DNA of 64,000 nucleotides from Halorussus salinisoli. GTDB lineage: Archaea > Halobacteriota > Halobacteria > Halobacteriales > Haladaptataceae. The notes beneath the pieces are model-generated. The model worked only from the letters and a program-made list of their open reading frames with translations. It made no database searches and was not told the DNA's origin. The stretch is from assembly GCA_005239435.1 (NCBI GenBank), contig SZNP01000010.1, positions 124,001 to 188,000 of the forward strand. The letters run 5' to 3'. Shown one piece after another: positions 15,787 through 25,055 of the stretch; positions within the stretch are counted from its first letter, which is position 1, and each line of letters starts with the position of its first letter. The position numbers and the translations under genes were made by a program.

Positions 15787-16440
15787 CTATCCGTCCAGTG
15801 GCCGTTCGTCTCCGTTGACGCTGTCGATGATCACGTCTCCGTCCGGTCGCTCGGCCAGCCAGAACAACTTGTAGGCGTCGGCGACCCGGGCGAACTCCAC
15901 GTCGGGGACGTCGCCGAGTATCGACGTGCGGAGCGTCCACTTGAACACCGCGTCGCGGGCCTTCTCGTCGGCCTGCTCGGGCGCGAGTTCGCTGGGCAGG
16001 ACCAGCGCGTCCTCGATTGTCCGGGTCTCGAACTCCGGGACGGTGTCGGCCCGGAGCGCGAGTCGCCGCGAGCAGTCTACGCTGACGATTCGGCGGTCCC
16101 GGCGGGGTGACAGCAGCGGTCGGTCCACCTCGACTTCGGTCTCGTACACCCGGTAGGGGTAGGCCACCGCGCCGACCCGGCCCGTCGATTCCACGTCCTC
16201 GCGGGCGATCGCGGGCGGGAACACCGCGAGTTCGACCTCGTCGTGGTGTTGGCCGGCCATCGGGTGTTGGCTCGGGTCCGGTCGCTCGTCCGCGTCTGTG
16301 CGCCCACCCGTGTCTGTACGTCCACCCGTGCCTGTGCGCTCGCTCGCGTCCGGGCGCTCGCGTCCGGACGCTCGCTCGGCGTCGGATTCGGAGTCGGTGG
16401 CGTCCGACCCGAAGCCGGTGGCGTCGGCGACCTCACTCAT
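15787..16440 (-). CDS. Hypothetical protein coupled to the SSS transporter
   Basis: A 217-residue acidic soluble protein. The first 60 or so residues are low-complexity Asp/Glu/Arg/Thr, encoded by a short DNA repeat (GTGTCTGTACGTCCACCCGT-like units near 16310-16340). The folded part begins near MAGQHHDEVELAVFPPAIAR (about 61) and shows alternating strands such as AVAYPYRVYETEVEVDRPLL. Its ATG overlaps the stop of the transporter gene by 8 nt, so the two are translationally coupled and probably work together, perhaps as a cytoplasmic partner. I do not recognise the family. Confidence 0.75.
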   Translation of the reverse strand: MSEVADATGFGSDATDSESDAERASGRERPDASERTGTGGRTDTGGRTDADERPDPSQHPMAGQHHDEVELAVFPPAIAREDVESTGRVGAVAYPYRVYETEVEVDRPLLSPRRDRRIVSVDCSRRLALRADTVPEFETRTIEDALVLPSELAPEQADEKARDAVFKWTLRTSILGDVPDVEFARVADAYKLFWLAERPDGDVIIDSVNGDERPLDG

Positions 16441-18124
16441 CGTCGGACCAGTAGCCCGACGCGGCGACGTGGCCGCGGATGTTGTCGCCTTCGGTCACGA
16501 CCTTCGGCGAGGTGTCTGCGGCGCTTCCACCGTCGGTGGCGTAGTCGGGCACGCCGTCGCCCTCCGAGGAGGAGATGACCGCCGACAGCGGCTTGTCGAA
16601 CACGTCGAAGTGGTCGTCGACGTCGCCCGGCGGCGTGGTGAGCAGCGAGACGACGACCAGCGTGGTCGCCGACAATATGAACGCCGGGAACAGGCCGTAG
16701 ACGGTGACGAAACCGTACCAGAACGCGGCCGACTCCGCGGGCATCATGCCGACGGCTTCGAGGACGGTCGGGAGTTGGGTCCACAGAATCATCGTGGACG
16801 TGCCGACCACCATGCTGGCGGCCGACCCCTTCGCGGTCACGCGCTTCCACCAGAGCGTGGCGATGACCGTCGGGCCGATGGCCGCCCCGAGACCGCCCCA
16901 CGCGTAGTCGAGGACGAGCGTGTAGATGGGCGTGCTCTTGGCGAGGTACGCGAACGCGACGCTGGCGGCACCGAGGCCGAAGGTCACGTACCGCGAGTAC
17001 TTCACCAGTTCCTGCTCGGTGGCGTCTTCGTTGATGAAGCCGTGGTAGACGTCCTCCACGACCGCGCTCGTGGCGACGAGGAGTTGTGAGTCCGCGCTCG
17101 ACATCATCGCCGCGAGCGCCGCCGCGAGGACGATGCCGGCGACTGCGCCGGGCAGGAGGTCGAGCGTCAGGCGAGGCATCGCGTTGTCGGGGTTGGCGAG
17201 AGCGCCGTCACCGAACATGGCGATGGCGTACAGGCCGACCAGCGCCGCGCCGACGTACGCGACGAACATGAACAACTGGGCGACGAGCGCCGCGAGGCGG
17301 ACGTTCTTCACCCGGTCGATGCCCATGAACCGAACCATGATGTGGGGATTCCCCGGTACTCCGAGACCGATTGCGGCGTAACTGATGACGCCGAAGACGG
17401 CGGCCCAGCCAGCGGTTCCGGCCGTGATGCTGGTCATCGACGACCCCGCGGTGGACGCCACCTCCTCGAACGGGAGGCCCATGTTGGTGAACGCGATGAC
17501 GGGCAGGAGGATGAACGCTCCGAGGATGATGGCCCCCTGGAAGTAGTCGGACCACGCCACGGCGAAGTATCCACCGAGGAAGGTGTAGCCGATGACGATG
17601 ACGCCGCCGACCACGATGCCGACCCACGGTTCGATGCCGGTCAGAATCTGGAGCAGGGTCCCGGCCGCGACGATTTGGGCACCGACGTAGCCGCCCTCGA
17701 ACAGCATGAGGACGACGGCCGAGATACCCTTGACCGCGCCGGTGTCGTCGCCGAGTCGGGTGGCGAAGAACGTCGGGAGCGTCACCGACTGGACGAGTTC
17801 GGTGTACTTCCGGAGGCGCTTGGCGATACCCGCCCACGCGAACAGGTCGGCGGGAATCATCCCGAGACCGTTGAGGAACGCCATGATACCGGTGCCGTAG
17901 GCGTCGGCGGGCACCCCGAGGGTGAGCCACCCGCTCATCTCGGACGCGCGCTCGGAGAACCCGGTCACTACGGGTCCGATCTCCCGGCCTCCGATGACGT
18001 AGTCGCCCACAGAGTCCATGAACTGCGAGGAGTAGAGACCGATGCCGAGCAGGGCCAGCAGGTAGACGCCGAACGTGCCGAGAACCCAGATACCGGCGTC
18101 TCCCGCGATGCCGCTACTCTGCAT
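16433..18124 (-). CDS. Sodium:solute symporter (PutP/SSS family)
   Basis: A 563-residue polytopic membrane protein of the solute:sodium symporter family, with about 13 hydrophobic segments. The SSS core is visible in GEREIGPVVTGFSERASEMS-like sequence near residue 45-65 (GGREIGPVVTGFSERASEMS) and ADLFAWAGIAKRLRKYTELV (near 93-112). The SER-S/GW motif resembles PutP, so proline is a likely substrate, but other organic solutes are possible. The gene is the middle member of a three-gene operon: its start overlaps a 45-residue one-helix protein by 11 nt and its stop overlaps the following hypothetical gene. Uptake of compatible solutes fits a halophile. Confidence 0.9.
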   Translation of the reverse strand: MQSSGIAGDAGIWVLGTFGVYLLALLGIGLYSSQFMDSVGDYVIGGREIGPVVTGFSERASEMSGWLTLGVPADAYGTGIMAFLNGLGMIPADLFAWAGIAKRLRKYTELVQSVTLPTFFATRLGDDTGAVKGISAVVLMLFEGGYVGAQIVAAGTLLQILTGIEPWVGIVVGGVIVIGYTFLGGYFAVAWSDYFQGAIILGAFILLPVIAFTNMGLPFEEVASTAGSSMTSITAGTAGWAAVFGVISYAAIGLGVPGNPHIMVRFMGIDRVKNVRLAALVAQLFMFVAYVGAALVGLYAIAMFGDGALANPDNAMPRLTLDLLPGAVAGIVLAAALAAMMSSADSQLLVATSAVVEDVYHGFINEDATEQELVKYSRYVTFGLGAASVAFAYLAKSTPIYTLVLDYAWGGLGAAIGPTVIATLWWKRVTAKGSAASMVVGTSTMILWTQLPTVLEAVGMMPAESAAFWYGFVTVYGLFPAFILSATTLVVVSLLTTPPGDVDDHFDVFDKPLSAVISSSEGDGVPDYATDGGSAADTSPKVVTEGDNIRGHVAASGYWSDDE

Positions 18125-18251
18125 GGTCCACCTCGTCGTAGCGCTCGCGGAGGCGCTGTTCGCGCTTGCCCTCCCAGACGTAGTACACTATCAACAACAC
18201 GAAAAATACGACGTACGGTCCGGCTAATCCGATCCAGTCAATCGTACTCAT
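18114..18251 (-). CDS. One-helix small subunit of the SSS transporter
   Basis: A 45-residue protein beginning MSTIDWIGLAGPYVVFFVLL (1-20), continuing IVYYVWEGKREQ and a charged tail RLRERYDEVDHAE. It has one transmembrane helix and a cytoplasmic Arg/Glu tail. The stop overlaps the symporter start by 11 nt. Short one-helix proteins often accompany SSS transporters and are taken as accessory subunits. The longer frame upstream lacks coding character; ATG codons at 18251 and 18260 are both plausible. Confidence 0.75.
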   Translation of the reverse strand: MSTIDWIGLAGPYVVFFVLLIVYYVWEGKREQRLRERYDEVDHAE

Positions 18252-18454
18252 GGCAGGCATTGACGATGGAATCCTAATCAAACATCGTATTTTATCCTTT
18301 CGGAACTGCCCCCTGTTTTTGACGTCTAGAGTATACAAACGCAGTCTGTAGACGTTTTCGACCGTATTTTTACATGGAACGTCGTCCGGAACAACGCCGG
18401 ACAACTCACGACTCGTGGAACAGTCGTTTTACGTGAGCGACGTGACATCCGAAT

Positions 18455-20833
18455 ATGGACATCGACTCCGCGCGACGCGCTCTTGTCGCCGCCATCGTCG
18501 GCGGCGGAGCGGTCGGGGGTTCGCTCTCGCCGGTCCGGGGGTATCTGGACCGGTTCGCCCCCTTCTCGGGGTCGGCGTGGCGGGACGCGACCGACCGGAC
18601 GAATCGGAAGGTCGAGAGTCCTTACGGCCGAGCGGAGGTACGCTACGACGACTACGGGACCGCCCACGTCGAGAGCGAGGCGCGAGACGAGAAGGCGCTC
18701 TACTTCGCGGTGGGGTACGCGCAGGCCGCCGACCGACTCTTTCAGATGGACCTCCAGCGCCGGGTGATGCGCGGGCGACTCTCGGAGGTGGTCGGCGAGG
18801 CGGCCCTCGACTCCGACGAGTTCCACGTCCGGATGGACTTCGTTGGCGGCGCGGAGGCCAACCTCGATCTCCTCGGGGAGACGCCGACCGGAGAGGCGGT
18901 CGAGGCGTTCTGCGAGGGCGTCAACGCCTGCCGAGACCAGGAGGCCCTCCCGCTCGAATTCGGCCTGCTCGACTACGAACCCGACCCGTGGACCCCCGCC
19001 GACACGATGCTGATGGAGCAACAGATTTCGTGGGGGCTGACTGGGAGTTTCTGGACGCTCCGGCGCGAACTACTGGCTCGGACGTTCGGCGAAGGGACGG
19101 TCGAACGACTCTACCCCTCCCGGATGGACCACGACGCGCCGATAATCCGGGAGGAGAGTAGCGCTACGGACCGAACGCGAGTCACCCCTTCGGGGAACTT
19201 CGAGGACGCCGACCTGCTCGACTGGCTCGGCGAGTTCGAGCGTCCGCCCGGCGTCGGGTCGAACAGTTGGGTCGTCTCCGGCGACCAGACCGAGAGCGGG
19301 CACCCCATCGTGGCCAACGACCCGCACCTCTCGCTGATGGCTCCGCCCGTCTGGTACGAGACGAACCTCCGGACCGACGACGTGAGCGTTCGCGGCGTGA
19401 CCTTTCCGGGCGTCCCGTTCGTCGTCATCGGAGAGAACGATTCCGGCGCGTGGGGGTTCACCAACGCCGGGGCCGACGTTATCGACTTCTACAGCTACGA
19501 GACCGACGACTCGGGCGACCGGTATCGGTACGAGGGCGAGTGGCGAGAGTTCGACACCCAGGAGCGCACCATCGAGGTCAGCGACGGCGAGGACCGGACG
19601 GTTACGGTCCGGAAGACTGTCCACGGTCCGGTCCTCGAACGCGAGGGCCAGCAGGTCGGCGTCTCGTGGACCGGCCACACCGCGACCAGGACTTCGCGCG
19701 CCATCCACCTCTACAGTCAGTCCGAAGGGATGGACGACTTCCTTGACGCGACCCGGAAGATGGACCTGCCGACCCAGAACGTCGTCTACGCCGACCGGGA
19801 GGGCAACACCCTCTACTACGTGACGGGGAAGATTCCGATTCGCACGGTAGACGGCGAGGAGGTCCGGGGCACCCGTGTCTTCGACGGCTCTGCGGGCGAG
19901 GCCGAGTGGGAGGGCTTCGAACCCTTCGGCGTCTCGTCGTGGGAGGGGTTCGTTCCGTTCGAGGAGAAACCCCACGTCGTCGACCCGGACTACCTCGGCA
20001 CCGCGAACCAGCGCATCGAGGACGACCCCGAACACTACGTCGGCGAGCGATACGCCACGCCCTACCGGGGTCAGCGGCTCTACGAACTGCTCGACGAGCG
20101 CGCCGAGTCGGAGAAGCCGATGGACCCACAGTTCGTGCGACGAATCCAGCGCGACGCGAAGTCGGCCCGGGCCGAGCAGTCGCTCGAAGAACTGGTTTCG
20201 GCCGCGGAAGGCCGCGACGGACTCGGAGATGCCACCGAGACGCTCCGGAACTGGGACGCCCGGATGAGTCGGGACTCGCGGGCCGCGCTCCTGTTCGTCC
20301 GGTGGTTCGAGCAGTTCCGCCGGGAGACGTTCGCCGACGAGTTCGACGCGGAGGACCTCGGCGAGGAGTACTACCCCAACGACTGGGTGCTGGCGACGCT
20401 GCCCGAGGACAGTCGCTGGTTCGGCGACGAGGGCCGCGAGGCGGTGATGGCCCGGGCGCTCGAAAACGCCCTCGGCGAAATCGACGAGGGCGCGACCTAC
20501 GGCGACTACAACACTACCGAGACCGTCACGCACCCCTTCGACCAGTCGTTCCTGAACTACCCCGCGTATCCGACCGACGGGTCGGCCTACACCCTGAACA
20601 ACTACCGGAAGGAGTCTGCGGTCGGGAGCAGTTGGCGGATGGTCTGTCCGATGGCCGACCGCGAGCATTCGGTTTGCATCCTGCCGGGCGGCAACTCCGG
20701 GGAGTACTTCTCGGACCACTACGACGACCAACTCCGACTCTGGGCCGACGGGAAGTACAAGTCGATGAGCCGGGAAATTCGGGGAGAGACCGCCATCGAG
20801 TTCGAGACCACCGACGGGGAGGGCGACCGATGA
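18455..20833 (+). CDS. Penicillin acylase (Ntn-hydrolase) family protein
   Basis: A 792-residue autoprocessing amidase of the penicillin acylase family. It has a hydrophobic N-terminus (ARRALVAAIVGGGAVGG, 6-22) that may be a signal or anchor. The alpha chain includes GTAHVESEARDEKALYFAVG and YAQAADRLFQMDLQRR (near 70-110). The autocatalytic junction is GVGSNSWVVSGDQTESG (near 268-284); cleavage before the Ser of SNSW would expose the nucleophile of the beta chain. Downstream ANDPHLSLMAPPVWYE is the standard oxyanion/Asn region. Substrates could include N-acyl homoserine lactones or peptides, which cannot be decided here. The stop overlaps the next gene by 4 nt. Confidence 0.9.
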   Translation: MDIDSARRALVAAIVGGGAVGGSLSPVRGYLDRFAPFSGSAWRDATDRTNRKVESPYGRAEVRYDDYGTAHVESEARDEKALYFAVGYAQAADRLFQMDLQRRVMRGRLSEVVGEAALDSDEFHVRMDFVGGAEANLDLLGETPTGEAVEAFCEGVNACRDQEALPLEFGLLDYEPDPWTPADTMLMEQQISWGLTGSFWTLRRELLARTFGEGTVERLYPSRMDHDAPIIREESSATDRTRVTPSGNFEDADLLDWLGEFERPPGVGSNSWVVSGDQTESGHPIVANDPHLSLMAPPVWYETNLRTDDVSVRGVTFPGVPFVVIGENDSGAWGFTNAGADVIDFYSYETDDSGDRYRYEGEWREFDTQERTIEVSDGEDRTVTVRKTVHGPVLEREGQQVGVSWTGHTATRTSRAIHLYSQSEGMDDFLDATRKMDLPTQNVVYADREGNTLYYVTGKIPIRTVDGEEVRGTRVFDGSAGEAEWEGFEPFGVSSWEGFVPFEEKPHVVDPDYLGTANQRIEDDPEHYVGERYATPYRGQRLYELLDERAESEKPMDPQFVRRIQRDAKSARAEQSLEELVSAAEGRDGLGDATETLRNWDARMSRDSRAALLFVRWFEQFRRETFADEFDAEDLGEEYYPNDWVLATLPEDSRWFGDEGREAVMARALENALGEIDEGATYGDYNTTETVTHPFDQSFLNYPAYPTDGSAYTLNNYRKESAVGSSWRMVCPMADREHSVCILPGGNSGEYFSDHYDDQLRLWADGKYKSMSREIRGETAIEFETTDGEGDR

Positions 20834-21171
20834 GCGTCGCTCGCGCGTGGCTGACGGAGATTCGAGCGGACCACCGAGCGCGCTGGTTCGGACTGGCGGC
20901 CGGAGTCGCCGTCGGACTCGCCGCGGCGTGGGTCCACTGGTACGGGTTCCTCCTCGGAGGTCTGCTGGTCGGACTGGTCTCGAAGGACCTCGAGCGCGGC
21001 CTCGCGGCGGGAATCGGGTTCGGCCTGCTCGCGTGGGCCGTCTTCGCCGGACTGGTGGCCGCGAACGGCGGACTCGAAGAGTACGCCGCGACGGGGCGAC
21101 TGCTCTACTTGAGTGTCGGGATTCCGGTCGGCCTGTCGGCGCTCGGGTCGCTGATTCGGGGTGCGGTCTGA
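20830..21171 (+). CDS. Small membrane protein after the acylase
   Basis: A 113-residue protein with about four hydrophobic helices: RWFGLAAGVAVGLAAAWVHW (near 18-37), YGFLLGGLLVGLVS, GLAAGIGFGLLAWAVFAGLV and LYLSVGIPVGLSALGSLI. Its ATG overlaps the acylase stop (ATGA), indicating coupling. It has no recognised family. It may help anchor or export the acylase, but this is inference from position only. Confidence 0.75.
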   Translation: MSVARAWLTEIRADHRARWFGLAAGVAVGLAAAWVHWYGFLLGGLLVGLVSKDLERGLAAGIGFGLLAWAVFAGLVAANGGLEEYAATGRLLYLSVGIPVGLSALGSLIRGAV

Positions 21172-21337
21172 GATTCGGAAACATCTACGATTCTTTGACA
21201 CTGAATTTCGATTCTCGAAGGCAGGATTTCTCGTCTTTCTGGATGCATTCGGAGCCGACGGGCGAGACTTGGAGGACGAGTAATCGACCCTTCGCCGGAA
21301 GGAAACCGTTTTTCGCCCGCGCTCCGAACTCCTCCCC

Positions 21338-22612
21338 ATGAACGTGCGAAACGTGGCGGACCTCCGGCCCGACGACCGGCAGGCGCTCTTCCACCGCGAC
21401 GCTGGCATCGAGGCGGTACGCGACGACGTGCGCGACATCATCGCTCGCGTCCGCGAGGAGGGCGACGTGGCCGTCCGGGAGTTCTGCGAGGAGTTCGACG
21501 GGGTCTCGGTCGGTAACCTCGACGTGACCGACGAGGTCGAGCGCGCCTACGAGGAGATAGACGACGAGGTCCGCGAGGCCATCGAGACAGCGGCCGAGAA
21601 CGTCCGGGAGTTCCACGAGGCCCAACTCCCCGACGACTGGCGCCGGGAGTTCTCCGACGGCCGCGAGTTGGGTCGGCGCTTCCGACCGCTCGAACGCGTC
21701 GGCGTCTACGTCCCCGGCGGGGCCGCGGCCTACCCCTCCAGCGCGCTGATGGGCGTGATTCCGGCGAAGGTCGCGGGCGTCGAACAGGTCGCGGTGGCGA
21801 CCCCGCCCGCCGAGGAGATGAACCCGGTGACGCTGGCGGCCATCCACGTCGCGGGTGCGGACCGCGTGTTCAACGTCGGCGGTGCGCAGGCCGTCGCCGC
21901 GCTCTCGTACGGCACCGAGCAGATAGACCGGGTGCAGAAAATCGTCGGTCCCGGCAACAAGTGGGTCACGGCCGCCAAGGCCGAGGTGCAGGGCGACGTG
22001 GCCATCGACTTCCTCGCCGGGCCGAGCGAAGTGCTGGTGATAGCCGACGAGACGGCGAACCCGGAGTTCGCCGCGGCCGACCTCGTGGCGCAGGCCGAAC
22101 ACGACTCCGAGGCGTCGGTCGTGGCGGTGACCCACGACGAGGAGACCGCCGAGGCGATCGCAGACGAAGTGGAGTCGCAGGTCGCCGACCGCGAGCGCGC
22201 CGACGTCGCCCGGGAGGCGCTCGACGGCGACGACAGCGGGGTTTTCCTCGCCCGGTCGCCGAGCGAGGCCGTCCTGTTCGCCGAGGAGTACGCCGCCGAA
22301 CACCTCTCGATTCAGGCCGACGACGACGAAGAGATCCTGGACCGGATCGACAGCGCCGGAAGCGTCTTCCTCGGTCCGTACACACCGGTCGCGGCGGGCG
22401 ATTACGCCAGCGGGACCAACCACGTCCTGCCGACCACCGGACTGGCGAAACTCACCGGCGGCCTGTCGGTGGACACCTTCCTGCGGGAGACCACGGTCCA
22501 GCGACTCGACCGGGAGGCGCTGGGCGACCTCTCGGAGACGATTACGACCCTCGCCGAGGCCGAGGGACTGGAAGCCCACGCCGAGAGCGTCCGGAAGCGA
22601 TTCGAGGACTGA
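21338..22612 (+). CDS. hisD: Histidinol dehydrogenase
   Basis: Catalyses the last two steps of histidine biosynthesis, oxidising L-histidinol to histidine with two NAD and a zinc ion. Family motifs include VYVPGGAAAYPSSALMGVIP (near 123-142), KIVGPGNKWVTAAKAEVQGD (near 204-223) and SIQADDDEEILDRIDSAGSV near the C-terminus; conserved Glu and His of the catalytic base are in EYAAEHLSIQ. Length 424 aa is normal. It stands alone, as his genes are often scattered in haloarchaea. Confidence 0.97.
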   Translation: MNVRNVADLRPDDRQALFHRDAGIEAVRDDVRDIIARVREEGDVAVREFCEEFDGVSVGNLDVTDEVERAYEEIDDEVREAIETAAENVREFHEAQLPDDWRREFSDGRELGRRFRPLERVGVYVPGGAAAYPSSALMGVIPAKVAGVEQVAVATPPAEEMNPVTLAAIHVAGADRVFNVGGAQAVAALSYGTEQIDRVQKIVGPGNKWVTAAKAEVQGDVAIDFLAGPSEVLVIADETANPEFAAADLVAQAEHDSEASVVAVTHDEETAEAIADEVESQVADRERADVAREALDGDDSGVFLARSPSEAVLFAEEYAAEHLSIQADDDEEILDRIDSAGSVFLGPYTPVAAGDYASGTNHVLPTTGLAKLTGGLSVDTFLRETTVQRLDREALGDLSETITTLAEAEGLEAHAESVRKRFED

Positions 22613-22627
22613 GACCGCTTCGCTCGA

Positions 22628-24010
22628 CTACTCGTCTTCCGGCGGTTCCGCTCGGTGTCCTTCTTCCGTCGCCTCGCTGCTTTCTCCCCGCTCGTCTTTC
22701 TCTCGAACGACGACCGTGGAGATCCGAGCGCCGTCGACCTCTGCCACGTCGAGGCGATAGCCGTCGGTCTCGATACGGTCGCCGACCTCCGGCGCACGCC
22801 CGAGTCGTTCGAGCACCAGGCCGCCGATGGTGCCGAAGTCCTCTACCTCGAAGTCGGTGTCCAGCGCCTCGTTGACGTCCGAGACGGCGACGCCGCCGTC
22901 CACGGTGTACGTTCCGTCGCTTCGCCGGTCGATGGACGGTTCTCGCTGGTCCACGTCGAACTCGTCGCGGATGTCGCCGACAACTACCTCCACGAGGTCT
23001 TCGACCGTCACGATGCCCTCGAACGACCCCCACTCGTCGATGACCGCGGCCATCTGGCTCTGCTCGTCCTGAAACTCGGCGAGGAGGTCGTTGACCCGAC
23101 CGGTCTCCGGAACGACGGGCAGGTCGCGCGCGAGGTCCCCGGCGGTGGTGGACTCGCCCGCTTCGTCGCCGGATTCGCCCGCCCGAAGGACGTCCTTCGC
23201 GTCGACGAACCCGACGACTTGGTCGGCGTCGTCGGCCTCCACGACGGGGTAGCGCGTGTGTCCCTCGTCGATTATGAGTTTGCGGAGATCCGACAGCGAG
23301 AGGTCCGTGGGTGCGCTCACCACGTCCGGGCGCGGAACCATGACCTCGCGGACGGTGACGTCGTCGAGGTCGAACACGCGCTCTATCATGTCGACCTCGT
23401 CCTTGTCGATGTGACCCTGCCTACCCGAGCGCGTCAGCACCATGAGGAGTTCCTCCTCTTCGAGGCTCTCCTCGCTCTCGGTCACGGGCGGGACGCCGAT
23501 GAGTCGCGTGAAGGCGTTCGCGGTGCCGTTGAACACGACGATACCGGGGATGAACAGGTAGTAGAAGAACTTCATCGGCGGCGCAGCCAGCAACGAGACG
23601 CGCTCGGCCCTCGCGATGGCTATCGTCTTCGGCGCGAGTTCGCCGAAGACGACGTGGAGGAACGTGATGAAGCCGAATCCGACCGCGAAGGCGACGAGGT
23701 GGACGAGGTTCGACGGGAGCAGCGACCCCAGAACCGGTTCGATGAGCGCCGCCACCGCCGGTTCGCCGATCCACCCGAGGCCCAGCGAGGAGATAGTGAT
23801 GCCGAGCTGGGTCACCGCGAGGTAGTCGTCGAGGCTCTCCATCGCCGTCTGTAGCGTGTTCGCGCCCGGTTTCCCCTCCTCGACGAGCGTCTCGACGGTC
23901 GTCGATCTGATTCGCACGAAGGCGAACTCCGTGGCGACGAAGAAGCCGTTCAACACGACCAGCAGTAGCGCGAGCAGGACTCGTCCGACCGAGAACGCGA
24001 GGTCTACCAT
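22628..24010 (-). CDS. CNNM/DUF21-CBS-CorC_HlyC membrane protein
   Basis: A 460-residue protein of the CorC/HlyC (CNNM-like) family, linked to Mg2+ or Co2+ export. The DUF21 membrane domain spans about 1-190 (ALLLVVLNGFFVATEFAFVR; HVVFGELAPKTIAIARAERV). A CBS pair covers about 200-330 (VREVMVPRPDVVSAPTDLSL and VVEADDADQVVGFVDAKDVL), then TVEDLVEVVVGDIRDEFD links to a CorC_HlyC domain near 370-440. The ATG at 24010 (MVDLAF) is preferred because it begins just before the first helix; the frame extends 14 residues upstream. It converges with hisD. Confidence 0.9.
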   Translation of the reverse strand: MVDLAFSVGRVLLALLLVVLNGFFVATEFAFVRIRSTTVETLVEEGKPGANTLQTAMESLDDYLAVTQLGITISSLGLGWIGEPAVAALIEPVLGSLLPSNLVHLVAFAVGFGFITFLHVVFGELAPKTIAIARAERVSLLAAPPMKFFYYLFIPGIVVFNGTANAFTRLIGVPPVTESEESLEEEELLMVLTRSGRQGHIDKDEVDMIERVFDLDDVTVREVMVPRPDVVSAPTDLSLSDLRKLIIDEGHTRYPVVEADDADQVVGFVDAKDVLRAGESGDEAGESTTAGDLARDLPVVPETGRVNDLLAEFQDEQSQMAAVIDEWGSFEGIVTVEDLVEVVVGDIRDEFDVDQREPSIDRRSDGTYTVDGGVAVSDVNEALDTDFEVEDFGTIGGLVLERLGRAPEVGDRIETDGYRLDVAEVDGARISTVVVREKDERGESSEATEEGHRAEPPEDE

Positions 24011-24181
24011 CCGGCCCTCCGCGGCGGTCCGGTCGAACCTCGCTGTCCCCACTCGAACGAACCGTCGCGCGCCGTGCTATCCGCGACGGGCGCGACGGCT
24101 TCGTGACGTATCATACTCACACGTAGCGTTCTCGATGTGATAAGAATGACCCTCCCGACTCGGTCCCCCGACCGCGGCGGC

Positions 24182-24550
24182 CTACGTCCGGAAGCTCTCG
24201 CCGCACCCGCACTCGCTGACGACGTTCGGATTGTCGACGTGGAAGCCCGCGCCCTGCAAGCCGTCCTCGTAATCCACGACGCTCCCCTCGATGTAGTTCA
24301 TACTGGCGGGATCCACGAACACTCGGAGACCGTAGTGTTCGTACACCGTGTCGTCGTCTTCCGGTTCCTCGTCGAAGCGCATCCCGTAGGAGAGGCCCGC
24401 ACAACCGCCCTGCTGGACGAACAGCCGGAGACCCGCGATGTCGGTGTCCAACTCCTCGCCCTCGAGCAGAGCAAGGGCTTCGTCGGCGGCGTGTTCCGTC
24501 ACCTCGATTTCGGGCGTTGGGTCGGCGTCGGATGCGGCGTCGGTACTCAT
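24182..24550 (-). CDS. HesB/IscA-type iron-sulfur carrier
   Basis: A 122-residue A-type carrier that transfers Fe-S clusters to apoproteins. The three conserved Cys are in QQGGCAGLSYGMRF (near 48) and VVSECGCGESFRT (near 114 and 116). The N-terminal 16 residues are acidic. The stretch VYEHYGLRVFVDPASMNYIE is the typical family segment. A TATA-like sequence lies just upstream of the ATG on the minus strand. Confidence 0.93.
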   Translation of the reverse strand: MSTDAASDADPTPEIEVTEHAADEALALLEGEELDTDIAGLRLFVQQGGCAGLSYGMRFDEEPEDDDTVYEHYGLRVFVDPASMNYIEGSVVDYEDGLQGAGFHVDNPNVVSECGCGESFRT

Positions 24551-24607
24551 ATCTACATAGTTTCGCGTCCGAGGTGTTAATGCTGACGCTGATACGCGAA
24601 CGCCTTC

Positions 24608-24752
24608 GGGCGAGAGTTTATAAGCGAAGCCGGAACGAATCTCGCCCGGACGTCTCGTGCGGTCGCCCGGACCGACGTCGACAACGAGTCCGGGGACCGC
24701 CAGTCCGACTAACCCGAGAGGGCTGAGCCCCGACAGAATGCAGTGGCCAGCG
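24608..24752 (+). ncRNA. Possible small non-coding RNA
   Basis: The spacer between iscA and dodecin genes contains TTTATAAG at 24617-24624, an archaeal TATA-like box on the plus strand, with no ORF behind it. Downstream, GCGGTC (24660-24665) and GACCGC (24695-24700) can pair around a long loop, and GGGCT/AGCCC-like repeats follow. The plus-strand promoter points toward the 3' end of the dodecin gene, so a short RNA or antisense transcript is possible. Evidence is weak. Confidence 0.25.
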
Positions 24753-24962
24753 TTAGCTCTGCGGTTCTTCTAACTCGAAGGCCACCGTGACCTCTGCCTG
24801 ATACTCGCGGTCAGGAGCGTTCGCGACTTCTACGCCGAGTTCGTCTACCTCGACCCACTTGACGTTCTGGAGCGTCTGCTCGGCGCGTTCGATGGCGTCG
24901 TCCGCGGCGGCGTCGAAGCTCTCGCTACTCGTACCGATGAGGGTTATCTTCTTGAACACCAT
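24753..24962 (-). CDS. Dodecin family flavoprotein
   Basis: A 69-residue subunit of dodecin, a dodecameric flavin-storing protein known in Halobacterium. [20 protein letters not shown] (2-21) and [14 protein letters not shown] (near 33-46) are diagnostic; the Trp in NVKW stacks on flavin in known structures. The ATG at 24962 matches the canonical MVFKKITL start; the extra six residues of the longer frame are not needed. Confidence 0.93.
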   Translation of the reverse strand: MVFKKITLIGTSSESFDAAADDAIERAEQTLQNVKWVEVDELGVEVANAPDREYQAEVTVAFELEEPQS

Positions 24963-25055
24963 GGCCCGTTTCGGTACCACGCAGAGACGCTTAAAGCCAC
25001 CCGGCCAACACTTGACTCGACGACATGCCCGCGTACCCTGTTCGACACCTGGCGG

